DNA of 64,000 nt, taken from the NCBI GenBank assembly GCA_035463475.1, contig DATHTE010000129.1, forward strand, positions 40,602 to 104,601, in the 5' to 3' direction. This document shows positions 53,604 through 62,505 of the stretch, in pieces. The notes under the pieces were generated by a model. It saw only the letters and a list, made by a program, of their open reading frames with translations, was not told the origin of the DNA and ran no database searches. The DNA comes from JACPDI01 sp035463475. GTDB taxonomy: Bacteria; Acidobacteriota; Vicinamibacteria; Vicinamibacterales; 2-12-FULL-66-21. The stretch's first letter is position 1. The number at the start of each line of letters is the position of its first letter. The translations under genes were made by a program, and so were the position numbers.

Positions 53604-54344
53604 ATGGACCTTCACGATCGCGCGGCTCTGATCACCGGCGGAAAGCGCATGGGGAACGCCGTGGCGGCGGCCCTCGCCGCTCGCGGAGCCGACGTGGCCC
53701 TGACCTTCAACCGCTCGCGCGACGACGTCGAGGCGGCGGCCGCGCGGGTGCGTGCCGCGGGCCGGCGAGCGGTCGTGATGCAGAAGGACCTCTCGCGTCC
53801 GGAGGACTGCGCCGCGTCGGTGGAGGAGACCGCTTCCGCGCTCGGCCGGCTCGATATCCTCATCAACATGGCCTCGGTCTACGCGCCCGTCGAGTTCGAT
53901 CGCATGTCGATCGACGACTGGGCCCGCGTGCTCGACATCGATCTCCGCGCGTCGTTCCTGTGCGCGCGCGCGGCCGTGCCGCACATGCGGCGGGCTGGTG
54001 GCGGCCGGATCGTGAACTTCTCGGATTGGGTCGCTCGAAGCGGCCGCCCGCGTTACAAGGGCTACCTGGCGTATTACGTCGCCAAGCATGCGGTGATCGG
54101 GCTCACGGAGGCACTTGCGCTCGAGCTCGCCGCGGATGGCATCCTCGTCAACGCGGTCGCGCCCGGTCCAATTGTGGCCCCCGAACGGACCACTCCGGAG
54201 GAGCAGGAGGCCGTCGAGCGCGCGACGCCGCTCGGACGTTGGGGCGGCCCGGACGAGGTCGCCAAAGCCGTTCTCGCGCTGATCGATACGGATTTCATGA
54301 CCGGCGAGACAGTCCGGGTGGACGGCGGGCGCCATGTGAAATGA
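53604..54344 (+). CDS. Short-chain dehydrogenase/reductase
   Basis: NAD(P)-dependent Rossmann enzyme of 246 aa. The dinucleotide motif is TGGKRMGNAVA, unlike the standard TGxxxGIG, and recalls pteridine reductases. The NNAG-like strand reads ILINMASVY, the catalytic Ser is in NFSDWVARS, and YxxxK is YYVAK. The C-terminus MTGETVRVDGGRHVK is typical. Starting 6 nt after the previous gene suggests one transcript. Substrate unknown; pteridine or quinone-type reductase is possible. Confidence 0.92.
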   Translation: MDLHDRAALITGGKRMGNAVAAALAARGADVALTFNRSRDDVEAAAARVRAAGRRAVVMQKDLSRPEDCAASVEETASALGRLDILINMASVYAPVEFDRMSIDDWARVLDIDLRASFLCARAAVPHMRRAGGGRIVNFSDWVARSGRPRYKGYLAYYVAKHAVIGLTEALALELAADGILVNAVAPGPIVAPERTTPEEQEAVERATPLGRWGGPDEVAKAVLALIDTDFMTGETVRVDGGRHVK

Positions 54345-54414
54345 CGCCGCGCTGCCAGGGCAGACCTTTTGCAGTGCAGCAACTGTGGTAGTGCATGAAG
54401 GGGACCCCTCAGCC

Positions 54415-54819
54415 ATGGCGACTCGTGCTTCGGAAGATCACGAACGGCCCCGCCTCCTCGTCGTCGAGGACGACGCCGACGTCCGCCTGTGCATGGTGCT
54501 GGCGCTGCGGGCGGAGGGCTATGACGTGAGCAGCGCAGCCGACGCGCGCGAGGCCTTGCTGCACCTGTCCTCCACGGCCTTCGACCTTCTGCTTACCGAC
54601 TTCGGCCTGCCCGGCAAGGACGGGCTGATGCTCATCGACGAAGCGGAACACCAGGGGCTGCTGCGCGGGACGAAAGTGATGATGCTGACGGCGTTCCCAT
54701 GGCTGGCGCGCGACGCGCGCATGCCCGTGCTCTCGAAGCCGATCGACTTCGAGGACCTCACCGGGCGTCTGCGGTCGATGCTCGAAACAGCGCCTTCATC
54801 GAATCGAGCGCGCCCTTGA
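54415..54819 (+). CDS. Stand-alone response-regulator receiver domain
   Basis: CheY-like protein of 134 aa. Phosphorylation site Asp62 is in LLLTDFGLPGKDG, the acidic pair is in LLVVEDDADVR and the Lys in VLSKPID. There is no output domain and no histidine kinase nearby, so the partner is elsewhere. Start ATG 54415; a GTG at 54385 would add ten residues. The last 62 nt overlap the convergent aminotransferase gene. Confidence 0.9.
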   Translation: MATRASEDHERPRLLVVEDDADVRLCMVLALRAEGYDVSSAADAREALLHLSSTAFDLLLTDFGLPGKDGLMLIDEAEHQGLLRGTKVMMLTAFPWLARDARMPVLSKPIDFEDLTGRLRSMLETAPSSNRARP

Positions 54820-55954
54820 GCTCCTGCCGATCGCGCGCGAAACAGAAGCGGATGTAGCCTTCGCTGTGCGCGCCGAAATCCACGCCGGGTACACAGCCAA
54901 TCCGTCCGTGCGTGATCAGGTGCTCCGCCATGGCCCAGGAGCGGGACGCGTGCGACCCGGAGTCCGCGCGCCAGGACGGGTCGATGCGGAGGAACGCGTA
55001 GAAGGCCCCTTTCGGCGGCTTTCCTGACAGCACGCCCCCCGCCGCCTCGCCGAGGCCGCCGTAGAACAGATCGCGTCGCGCGCGCAGCTCGGTCTTGAAC
55101 TCCTCGACGCACGCCTGGCTCCCCTCGAGAGCGCCAATCCCGCCGTGTTGCACCACCGTGGGCACGTTCCCCGCGGTGTAGAAGAGCACCTTCTTCATGC
55201 GTTCGCGCAGCCGTGGATCCCGCGCCGCGAGGTAGCCGAGCCGCAGGCCCGTCATCGCGTACGTCTTGCTGAAGGTGTAAAGCGGGATCGTGCGCTCGTA
55301 CATCCCAGGAAACGACGCGATGCTCACCTGCTCGGCCTCGAAGACCACGTCCTCGTAGGCTTCATCGGAAAGGACGCAGAGGCCGTGATGCTCCGCGAGG
55401 CGTGCGATGCCCTCGAGGTCCTGCCGCGTCAGGACCCCTCCGGACGGGTTGTTGGGGGAGTTCACGTAAATCGCGCGCGTGCGCGGCGTGATGCGCGAGG
55501 CGAGATCGTCCAGATCCCACCGCCACTCGAGCTCCTCGCGCAGCGGGCACGCGACCGGCACGCCATGCGCGGACATGATGTTCCCCATGCAGGGGGGCCA
55601 CTCGGGATCGGGCACGATCACCTCGTCGCCCGGCTCGAGCAACGCCATGCACGCGACATACAGCGCGTGAATCCCGCCCGTCGTGACCATCACCTCGTCG
55701 GGGGCGCCGACGGGCACGCCATTCCGATCGCGGAGCTTGGACGCGAGCAGCTCCAGCAGCCGCGGCAGCCCGGTGGTCTGCGCGTAGTGTGAGCGGTTCT
55801 CGGCGATCGCCCGCGCCATCGCCTGCTTGACCGTGTCTGGCGCGTCGAAGCTGACGTCCCCCTGGTCGAGGCGGAAGGGGTCCCGGACGCCGTACATCAT
55901 GTCGCGGATGCGGATGATCCCGGAGAAGGGAACGCGGTCCTGGTGGACGCCCAT
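54758..55954 (-). CDS. PLP-dependent class I/II aminotransferase
   Basis: Fold-type I aminotransferase of 398 aa. PLP lysine in LYTFSKTYAMTGLRLGY; other marks are TTGGIHALYVACMALLEPGD, YVNSPNNPSGGV and SDEAYEDV. Probable aspartate or related amino-acid aminotransferase; substrate not determined. ATG at 55954 begins MGVHQDRVPFSGI. The 3' end overlaps the receiver gene by 62 nt on the other strand. The MTHFR-like gene lies 10 nt upstream on the same strand, so they are likely cotranscribed. Confidence 0.92.
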   Translation of the reverse strand: MGVHQDRVPFSGIIRIRDMMYGVRDPFRLDQGDVSFDAPDTVKQAMARAIAENRSHYAQTTGLPRLLELLASKLRDRNGVPVGAPDEVMVTTGGIHALYVACMALLEPGDEVIVPDPEWPPCMGNIMSAHGVPVACPLREELEWRWDLDDLASRITPRTRAIYVNSPNNPSGGVLTRQDLEGIARLAEHHGLCVLSDEAYEDVVFEAEQVSIASFPGMYERTIPLYTFSKTYAMTGLRLGYLAARDPRLRERMKKVLFYTAGNVPTVVQHGGIGALEGSQACVEEFKTELRARRDLFYGGLGEAAGGVLSGKPPKGAFYAFLRIDPSWRADSGSHASRSWAMAEHLITHGRIGCVPGVDFGAHSEGYIRFCFARDRQELKGALDSMKALFRASTADAR

Positions 55955-55964
55955 GGAGGCGCGA

Positions 55965-56804
55965 TTATATGCGCTCGAGTACGCGCGCGAAAGTCGCGAG
56001 TGCGGTCGCGCTTGGCAGGTTGCTGATGTAGAAATGCCGCGCCCCGGCGCGGATCAGCGTCGAAATCGTGCGCGCACACACCTCCTCGGGCGTCGCCCCG
56101 GCGGCGAACTCCGCGGTGAGCGCCCCGACCGGGACGGGCAGGAACGCGGCCAGGCGTTCCAGCGTGCGCGGGTTGGCGCTCCGGTAGAAGAACACGCCGA
56201 AGATGCCCGGTAGCGACAAGCCCGCCCGCTCGGCGGCGCGCACGAACGCTTCGACCTTCGCGGCGTCGTGGTGAGACACGATCTGCGTGAGGAAGAACTC
56301 CGCCGTCGCGTCGGGGCCGAGCAGGAACTCGACCTGGCGATCGGGATCCGCGTGCGGATTGGCCCAGCCGCCGAGCACCAGCTCCGGCCGGCGCTCGCGA
56401 ATCGCCTTGCGCAGCATCCACGCGTGCGGCACGCACCGGGGCGAGCCGACGCGGGTGTCGCCGCCGAGCACGACGAGCGCGGGGAACCCATGCTGCCACG
56501 CGCGGTCCGCGTAGTTCAGGCAGTACTCGATCTCGTGCTTGCACGTGAGGAAGGGCACGATGTGATCGAGCGGAACGTCGGTGCCGACGTTGATGATCAG
56601 GTGGCGCAGATTGTCCTCTTCGCGGAGCCCGACCGCGCTGTCCGTGAGGAACACGCGCGTGCCCCGGCGCACGAGCGAGCGCACCGCGTGGTACGTGTCG
56701 ATCCACGCGTCGATGCCGGCCGACGCGTCGAGCTCCGCCCGGGGAGGCCGGAGCTCCGCCGCGATGAGATGCCCGGGCGCTTCGAGCGCGGAAATCAGCG
56801 ACAT
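55965..56804 (-). CDS. Methylenetetrahydrofolate reductase-like TIM-barrel protein
   Basis: Protein of 279 aa with an MTHFR-type (beta/alpha)8 layout: LIAAELRPPRAELD at the start, HIVPFLTCKHEIEYCLNYAD and ALVVLGGDTRVGSP in the middle, and EFFLTQIVSHHDAAKVEAF later, similar to the FAD/folate-binding strands of MetF. The usual NAD/folate residues are only partly recognisable, so the reaction may differ. Start ATG 56804; the longer frame is not family-like. It is divergent from the D-cysteine desulfhydrase-like gene. Confidence 0.75.
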   Translation of the reverse strand: MSLISALEAPGHLIAAELRPPRAELDASAGIDAWIDTYHAVRSLVRRGTRVFLTDSAVGLREEDNLRHLIINVGTDVPLDHIVPFLTCKHEIEYCLNYADRAWQHGFPALVVLGGDTRVGSPRCVPHAWMLRKAIRERRPELVLGGWANPHADPDRQVEFLLGPDATAEFFLTQIVSHHDAAKVEAFVRAAERAGLSLPGIFGVFFYRSANPRTLERLAAFLPVPVGALTAEFAAGATPEEVCARTISTLIRAGARHFYISNLPSATALATFARVLERI

Positions 56805-56834
56805 GAGCGTCGAGGGATGAGGACCGATCCCCGA

Positions 56835-56843
56835 TGATACTAT
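56835..56843 (+). promoter_or_regulatory. Extended -10 promoter of the D-cysteine desulfhydrase-like gene
   Basis: TGA-TACTAT in the short divergent gap. The GTG at 56852 lies 8 nt beyond, close to the expected transcription start, so the mRNA may be leaderless. Confidence 0.4.
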
Positions 56844-56851
56844 GCTGGGTT

Positions 56852-57832
56852 GTGCGTCCCCCGGCGTTGCGCGCCGCCGCGGCCAGCCTGCCGCAGGCGC
56901 CGCTTCTCGGTTCACCGACACCTGTCGAAGAGCTCCACCGGCTTCGTGCCGCGCTCGGCTCCGCGCCGCGCCTCCTCGTCAAGCGCGACGACGCGATCCC
57001 GTTCGGGTTCGGCGGGAACAAGGTTCGCAAGCTTTCGCTGGTCGCCGGGCAGGCGCTCGCGGAAGGCGCCGACACGCTTATCACGTGCGGCGGCGTGCAG
57101 TCGAACCACGCACGGGTGACGGCCGCGGCCGCCGCGAAACTCGGACTCAAATGCGTCATCGTCGCGAATGGCACGGAGCCGCAGACAGCGACCGGCAACG
57201 CATTGCTCGACCGCCTGCTCGGCGCCGAGGTGCACTACGTCGCGGGCCGTGGTGACCGCGCGCCAGCGATGGACTCCATCGCTCACCGCCTTCGCCAGGC
57301 CGGACACCGTCCGCTCGTGATCCCGCTCGGCGCATCGACGCCGCTTGGCGCGGTCGGGTTTGCGCTCGCGGTGGCAGAGCTCGCGGAGCAAATCGATCCC
57401 CCCGCGGCGATCGTCCACGCGTCGTCGTCCGGGGGCACGCAGGCGGGCCTGGTGGCCGGGTGCGCCGCGCTCGGCTGGAAGACGCGCGTGATCGGCATCT
57501 CCGCCGACGAAACGCGCGACGCCCTCGCGGACACCGTCGCGTCGATCGTGCAGGGGATGCGCACGGTCGTGCCGGAGTTGGGCGCAATCGCGATCGACGC
57601 GCCGCGCCCCGAGGTCGACGACCGCTTCGTCGGGGCGGGCTATGGGATCCCCACGGACGCCTCGCGCGAGGCACAGGCGCTCGCCGCGACAACCGAAGCG
57701 CTGTTCCTCGACCAGACCTACACCGCCAAGGCGATGGCGGGCCTGATCGCGCTGTGCCGGAGCGGCGCGTTCGCGGCCACCGACACGGTGCTCTTCTGGC
57801 ACACCGGCGGACTGCCCGGGCTCTTCGCATGA
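56852..57832 (+). CDS. D-cysteine desulfhydrase/ACC deaminase family PLP enzyme
   Basis: Fold-type II PLP enzyme of 326 aa. The start of the domain is LLGSPTPVEELHRL, the PLP lysine is in FGGNKVRKLSLVAGQAL, the phosphate-binding loop is SSSGGTQAGLVAG, and QSNHARVTAAAAAKLG lies between. Members release pyruvate and ammonia from D-cysteine or ACC; which substrate is not clear. I chose GTG 56852 because of the promoter position; ATG 56834 would add six residues. It overlaps the nuclease gene by 4 nt (ATGA). Confidence 0.9.
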   Translation: MRPPALRAAAASLPQAPLLGSPTPVEELHRLRAALGSAPRLLVKRDDAIPFGFGGNKVRKLSLVAGQALAEGADTLITCGGVQSNHARVTAAAAAKLGLKCVIVANGTEPQTATGNALLDRLLGAEVHYVAGRGDRAPAMDSIAHRLRQAGHRPLVIPLGASTPLGAVGFALAVAELAEQIDPPAAIVHASSSGGTQAGLVAGCAALGWKTRVIGISADETRDALADTVASIVQGMRTVVPELGAIAIDAPRPEVDDRFVGAGYGIPTDASREAQALAATTEALFLDQTYTAKAMAGLIALCRSGAFAATDTVLFWHTGGLPGLFA

Positions 57833-59244
57833 CGATGCTGCCTTCGTTGACGTTTCTCGGCGCCGCCGGAACGGTCACCGGCTCGAAGTACCTCCTGGAG
57901 GTGAACGGGACGCGCGTGCTGGTGGACTGCGGCCTGTTCCAGGGTCTCAAAGAGCTGCGCGAGCGCAACTGGCAGCCGTTGCCGGTGAACCCGTCAGCCA
58001 TTCACGCGGTGGTGCTCACGCACGCGCACCTGGACCATTGCGGCTACCTTCCGCGTCTCGTGTCGGGCGGGTTTCGTGGGCGCATCTTCTGCACGTCGGG
58101 CACCGCGGATCTGTGCCGCATCGTGCTCCCAGACGCGGCAAAGCTGCAGGAAGAAGACGCCGAGCAGGCCAACAGGAACGGCTTCTCGAAGCACAAGCCG
58201 GCGCTTCCGCTGTTCACCACCGAGGATGCGGCGCGCGCGCTCGCGATGCTGCAGCCCCTCGGCTACGAACGACCCGTTCCCGTGTCCGATGGCATCGAGG
58301 TCGAGTTCCTCGTCGCCGGCCATCTGCTCGGTTCCGCTTTCGCGAGCCTCAGGATCGGCGGGCTGCACGTGCTGTTCGGGGGCGACCTCGGACGCTACGG
58401 CCGGCCCGTGCTGCCCGATCCCTCGCCGGTTCGCGAGGCGGACGTTCTGCTCGTCGAGTCCACGTACGGTGACCGCACGCACCCCGAGGACGATGACGGG
58501 ATGACGCTCGCCGACATCGTCCGCACGACGTCCGAACGGGGCGGCCGGCTCATCGTGCCGGCGTTCGCGATCGGCCGCGTCGAAGAGGTCCTCTACTGGA
58601 TCAGGCGCCTCGAGGCCGAGCAGCGCATCCCCGTCCTGCCCGTCTGGGTGGACAGCCCGATGGCTGCGGAGGCGCTCGTGCAGTACGGCCGGCGCCTCGA
58701 CGAGTTGGACCCCGACATGAAGCCCGACCAACCGGTGCCGCGGCAGTACAGGGCCGTGGCGGCGTTCGCCACGGATCGGCTGCAGATTGTCAGCTCGCCC
58801 CAGCAGTCTCGCGAACTGGTCGCGTCGCGCGGTGCCGCGATCATCGTGTCGTCGAGCGGGATGGCCACGGGGGGGCGCGTGCTGCACCATCTCGCGACGG
58901 CCCTGCGGCGGCCCGAGAACACGGTGCTCTTCGTGGGATTCCAGGCGGCAGGCACGCGCGGGCGGCAGCTCGTGGACGGCGCGCGCGCCGTGCGGATCCA
59001 CGGAGCGGACGTCCCCGTGGAGGCGCGGATCGCGCGGCTGGATTCCATGTCGGCGCACGCCGACGCAAGCGAGATCCTGCGGTGGCTGCGAAACTTCCGC
59101 CGTCCTCCGACCGCGACGTACGTCGTGCACGGCGAGCCTGTCGCCACGGCAGCGCTCCAGCAGCGAATCGCGACGGAGCTGGGCTGGGGCGTTTCAGCGG
59201 CGCGTTACCTGCAGCGGGTCACACTGGAGGGCGCTGGGCGCTAG
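57829..59244 (+). CDS. Metallo-beta-lactamase/beta-CASP nuclease
   Basis: RNase-type hydrolase of 471 aa related to CPSF-73/YSH1 and the bacterial TTHA0252. The metal-binding motif is H65-A-H67-L-D69-H70, then GHLLGSAFA (His), GGDLGRYG (Asp) and SAHAD near the end. The beta-CASP region has ESTYGDRTH, VPAFAIGRVEEVLY and VSSSGMATGGRVLHHL. No KH domain is present. It probably processes RNA in the cytoplasm. Start ATG overlaps the preceding stop. The stop codon lies inside a CTAGTG/CACTAG inverted repeat. Confidence 0.93.
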   Translation: MTMLPSLTFLGAAGTVTGSKYLLEVNGTRVLVDCGLFQGLKELRERNWQPLPVNPSAIHAVVLTHAHLDHCGYLPRLVSGGFRGRIFCTSGTADLCRIVLPDAAKLQEEDAEQANRNGFSKHKPALPLFTTEDAARALAMLQPLGYERPVPVSDGIEVEFLVAGHLLGSAFASLRIGGLHVLFGGDLGRYGRPVLPDPSPVREADVLLVESTYGDRTHPEDDDGMTLADIVRTTSERGGRLIVPAFAIGRVEEVLYWIRRLEAEQRIPVLPVWVDSPMAAEALVQYGRRLDELDPDMKPDQPVPRQYRAVAAFATDRLQIVSSPQQSRELVASRGAAIIVSSSGMATGGRVLHHLATALRRPENTVLFVGFQAAGTRGRQLVDGARAVRIHGADVPVEARIARLDSMSAHADASEILRWLRNFRRPPTATYVVHGEPVATAALQQRIATELGWGVSAARYLQRVTLEGAGR

Positions 59245-59275
59245 TGGACACTAGGCGCTGGGGCGCTCGGCGCTG
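59230..59275. repeat. GGCGCT word repeats across the nuclease stop codon
   Basis: GGCGCT recurs about five times, and CTAGTG-GA-CACTAG (59241-59254) is a perfect inverted repeat that contains the TAG stop. Possible hairpin at the mRNA end. Confidence 0.55.
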
Positions 59276-59312
59276 TGGACTTTGGGGGCGAGGGGCCCCT
59301 TCGGTGGCTCAT

Positions 59313-61301
59313 ATGTGGAGAGGGTTGTTCATGCTGGTGGTGGTCGCGGCCTCCGGGACGTCGGCTCAGCAAGGCGTCCAGACGGAACGGAAGTACCTGC
59401 TCGAGCAGATCGACGATGCCGCCGTCGTGCAGCTGTATGCCGACGGGTTCGAGGCGCTGCCGCTGAAGGAGAAGATCCTGATCTGGCACCTGTACAACGC
59501 CGCCCTGGCGGGCCGTGACATCTTCTACGACCAACGCTACGCGCACAACCTCGAGATGCGCGAGGTGATCGAAGAGATCATCACGCACCCCGACGGGGTG
59601 GACCCGGACACGCTGCAGGAGATTCGCCGCTACGCCAAGCTGTTCTGGCTCAACACGGGACCGCACAACAATCTCACCGCGCGCAAGTTCGTGCTTCGCT
59701 GCACGCCGGAGGCGTTCGGCGCGGCCGCGGCGGTGGCCCAGCGCGGCGGCGCGACGTTTCCGCTGCGGAAGGGGGAGACGCTCGACGCGATGCTTGCGCG
59801 CCTCCGCCCGCTGTTCTTCGATCCGAACGTGGATCCGATCGTGACCAACAAGACGCCCGGGCCCGGGAAGGACATCCTCGCCTCGAGCGCGAACAACCTC
59901 TACGTCGGCATCACGATGAAAGACCTCGAGGGGTTCGAGGAGAAGCACACGCTCAATTCGCGTGTCGTCGAGGAGAACGGCCGCATCGTCGAGCAGGTCT
60001 ACCGCATCGGCGGTCTGTACGGCGAGCAGATCGCCGAGATCGTCGAGCACCTCGAGGCCGCGGTGCCGTACGCGACGGAGCCGATGGCGAAGGCGCTCAA
60101 GTCGCTGATCCGCTTCTACCAGACCGGCGAGACGGCAGACCGCGTCGCCTTCGACATCGCATGGGTGCAGGACCGGAACTCGCCGGTGGACACCATCAAC
60201 GGCTTCGTCGAGGTCTACATGGACCCGCGCGGGCAGAAGGGCGCGTGGGAGTCGCTGGTGTATTACGTCAACCCCGAGAAGACGGAGCACATTCGAAAGC
60301 TGGCCGACGAGGCGCAGTGGTTCGAGGACCACATGCCATGGGACCCGAAGTACCGCAAAGCCGGCGTGCGCGGGATCACGGCGAACGCGATTGACGTAGT
60401 GGTCGAGTCCGGCGAGTCCGGACCGATCACGCCGGTGGGAATCAACCTGCCGAACGACCAGGCCATCCGTGAGAAGTACGGGAGCAAGTCGGTTTCGCTC
60501 TCGAACGTCATCGAGGCGTACGACAAGGCGCAGCTGCCGGCATTCCGGCGGGAGTTTTCGTGGACCGACGAAGAGGCCGCGCGCGCGCAGCGGTGGGGCA
60601 GCTTCGCCGGCGAGCTGCACACCAACATGCACGAAGTCATTGGCCACGCGTCGGGGCGGGTGTCCGACACGTTGAAAGGCACGCCGCAGGCGGTGCTCAA
60701 GGAACAGTTCTCCGCCCTCGAGGAGGCGCGCGCGGACCTGGTCGCCCTGTATTACCTGCCGGATCCGAAACTCGCCGAGCTCGGGCTCGTGAGCGGGGGC
60801 GATCAGGCGGAGATCGCCCGGTCCGAGTACGAATCGTTCACCCGCAACGCGCTCGTGCAGCTTCGGCGGATCCGCCACGGTACGCAGATCGAAGAAGACC
60901 ATATGCGCAACCGGCAGATGATCGTGCACTGGCTTAGGGCCAACACGAAGGCGATCGACGTGCGGCAGCGCGACGGCAAGACCTTCTACGTCATGACCGA
61001 CGTTCGCGCGTTCCGTGACGGCGTCGGACGCCTGCTCGCGGAGGTGCAGCGGATCAAGGCCGAGGGGGACTACACCGCGGCCAGGACCCTGTTCGAGACC
61101 CACGGCGTGCACTTCGATCCGAAGCTCCGGGACGAGGTGGTCGCGCGGGTCGAGAAGCTGAACATGCCGTCGTACACGGGATTCGTACAGCCGCGGCTCG
61201 AGGCGGTCACCGCACCCTCGGGACAGATCGTGGACGTGAACATCTCGTATCCGATGGATCTCACGGCGCAGATGCTCGAGTACTCGGGGAAGATCAGGTG
61301 A
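59313..61301 (+). CDS. Secreted dipeptidyl peptidase III-like M49 zinc peptidase
   Basis: Metallopeptidase of 662 aa that cleaves dipeptides from peptide N-termini. The M49 motif HExxGH is H440-E-V-I-G-H445, followed by the second motif EEARAD (470-475). The N-terminal half contains YNAALAGRDIFYDQRYAHN and WLNTGPHNN as in the family. A signal peptide (MWRGLFMLVVVAASGTSAQ) suggests export. GAGAGGG lies before an in-frame ATG at 59331, which may also be used, but it would shorten the signal. The end overlaps the LD-carboxypeptidase gene by 8 nt (convergent). Confidence 0.93.
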   Translation: MWRGLFMLVVVAASGTSAQQGVQTERKYLLEQIDDAAVVQLYADGFEALPLKEKILIWHLYNAALAGRDIFYDQRYAHNLEMREVIEEIITHPDGVDPDTLQEIRRYAKLFWLNTGPHNNLTARKFVLRCTPEAFGAAAAVAQRGGATFPLRKGETLDAMLARLRPLFFDPNVDPIVTNKTPGPGKDILASSANNLYVGITMKDLEGFEEKHTLNSRVVEENGRIVEQVYRIGGLYGEQIAEIVEHLEAAVPYATEPMAKALKSLIRFYQTGETADRVAFDIAWVQDRNSPVDTINGFVEVYMDPRGQKGAWESLVYYVNPEKTEHIRKLADEAQWFEDHMPWDPKYRKAGVRGITANAIDVVVESGESGPITPVGINLPNDQAIREKYGSKSVSLSNVIEAYDKAQLPAFRREFSWTDEEAARAQRWGSFAGELHTNMHEVIGHASGRVSDTLKGTPQAVLKEQFSALEEARADLVALYYLPDPKLAELGLVSGGDQAEIARSEYESFTRNALVQLRRIRHGTQIEEDHMRNRQMIVHWLRANTKAIDVRQRDGKTFYVMTDVRAFRDGVGRLLAEVQRIKAEGDYTAARTLFETHGVHFDPKLRDEVVARVEKLNMPSYTGFVQPRLEAVTAPSGQIVDVNISYPMDLTAQMLEYSGKIR

Positions 61302-62331
61302 CGGCCGGCGCGAGCATGCGGATGGTCCCCGTGGAGGCGTCGATCTCCACCTCCGCTCCGACCGGCAGCGTGAACTGCGGCATCTCGTGTCCGATCATCG
61401 CGCCGCGCCAGGCAGGAATCTTCAGCGGGAGAACGTGGTCCTCGAGCACCTCCTCGAGCGTCAGCGAACCATAGCCCTCACCCGGCTCGCACTCCTCGCA
61501 CGTGCCGAACACGAAGCCGCGGATCTTCTGGAGCACGCCGGCGAGCTTCAGCGACGTGAGCATCCGATCCACGCGGTAGATGTCTTCCCCGACGTCTTCG
61601 AGGAACAGGATCGACCCGTCCCATGACGGCATGTACGGGGACCCGAGGATCGCGGTCAGCACCGTCAGGTTTCCGCCGAGCAGCCGGCCGCGCGCCACGC
61701 CGGGCGCGAGCGTCTGGATTCGGTGCTCCGTCTGCACCAGGAACTCGCCGCGGTCCCGGGGGTTCTCGAACGTCACGATTTCGGCGCCGAACAGCACGCG
61801 CCTGACGAAATCGGCACTCCAGCTGTCCCATCGCCCCATTCCGTTCGGGCCGTGGAAGGTCACGAGCCCGCAGCGGGCGTGGATCGCCAGCAACAACGCT
61901 GTGATGTCGCTGTAGCCGAGCACGATTTTGGGGTTGCGGCGAATCGTTTCGTAATCCAGGTGAGGCAGCACACGGCTGCTGCCCCAGCCGCCGCGAATCG
62001 GCAGCACCGCGCGCACGGATCCGTCAGCAAAGAACCGGTTGATGTCCGCCGCGCGGGCTGCGTCATCGCCCGCCAGGTAGCCGCGCCGGTCACGCAGATG
62101 CTCGCCGACGATCACCTTGAGGCCGAGCGCCTCGAGCGATTCGCGCGCGATCTCCAGGTCCATCCGGACGAACGTGGCGCTCGCGGGGCCTACCAGCGCG
62201 ACCGTGTCGCCGGCCGACAGCCGCCTGGGGCGCAGCGCCGCGGCCGAGGAGGAACGGGCCGGGGCCTGGCCGCCGAGCGCCGCCGCGAGCGGCGCCGCGG
62301 CCGCCGTCTTCAACAAATCCCGCCTGTTCAC
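61294..62331 (-). CDS. S66 family LD-carboxypeptidase (Tat signal)
   Basis: Serine peptidase of 345 aa for peptidoglycan recycling (LdcA/MccF fold). The nucleophile Ser is in VLGYSDITALL, and the Glu/His of the triad are near TFENPRDRGEFL and IGHEMPQFTLP. GGNLTVLTAILGSP is a family segment. A Tat-like signal (MNRRDLLKTAAAAPLAAAL) suggests a periplasmic location, unlike cytosolic LdcA. An A+T-rich stretch (62341-62375) lies upstream. Substrate could be the muropeptide tetrapeptide or a peptide inhibitor. Confidence 0.92.
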   Translation of the reverse strand: MNRRDLLKTAAAAPLAAALGGQAPARSSSAAALRPRRLSAGDTVALVGPASATFVRMDLEIARESLEALGLKVIVGEHLRDRRGYLAGDDAARAADINRFFADGSVRAVLPIRGGWGSSRVLPHLDYETIRRNPKIVLGYSDITALLLAIHARCGLVTFHGPNGMGRWDSWSADFVRRVLFGAEIVTFENPRDRGEFLVQTEHRIQTLAPGVARGRLLGGNLTVLTAILGSPYMPSWDGSILFLEDVGEDIYRVDRMLTSLKLAGVLQKIRGFVFGTCEECEPGEGYGSLTLEEVLEDHVLPLKIPAWRGAMIGHEMPQFTLPVGAEVEIDASTGTIRMLAPAVT

Positions 62332-62505
62332 GCGGTTATCTTATCCGAGCGACAAAATTACAAAATTGACATTTCGCGTCTCTTCCTGCGGTGTCGCTGG
62401 ACGGCAGCCCCCGATCGTCCGAAAAAGGTACCGGGAAACGTGCGCGTTTCCGGCGCGATCCCGCCAGCACGGGTGGCTTTTTCATTGCAGATAGCAGAAG
62501 GTTCC

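Noticed and set aside
62366..62371. TTGACA as -35 for the pseudokinase-like gene
   Set aside because: No -10-like sequence at 15-19 nt; the region after it is GC-rich. It may only be part of the A+T-rich gap.
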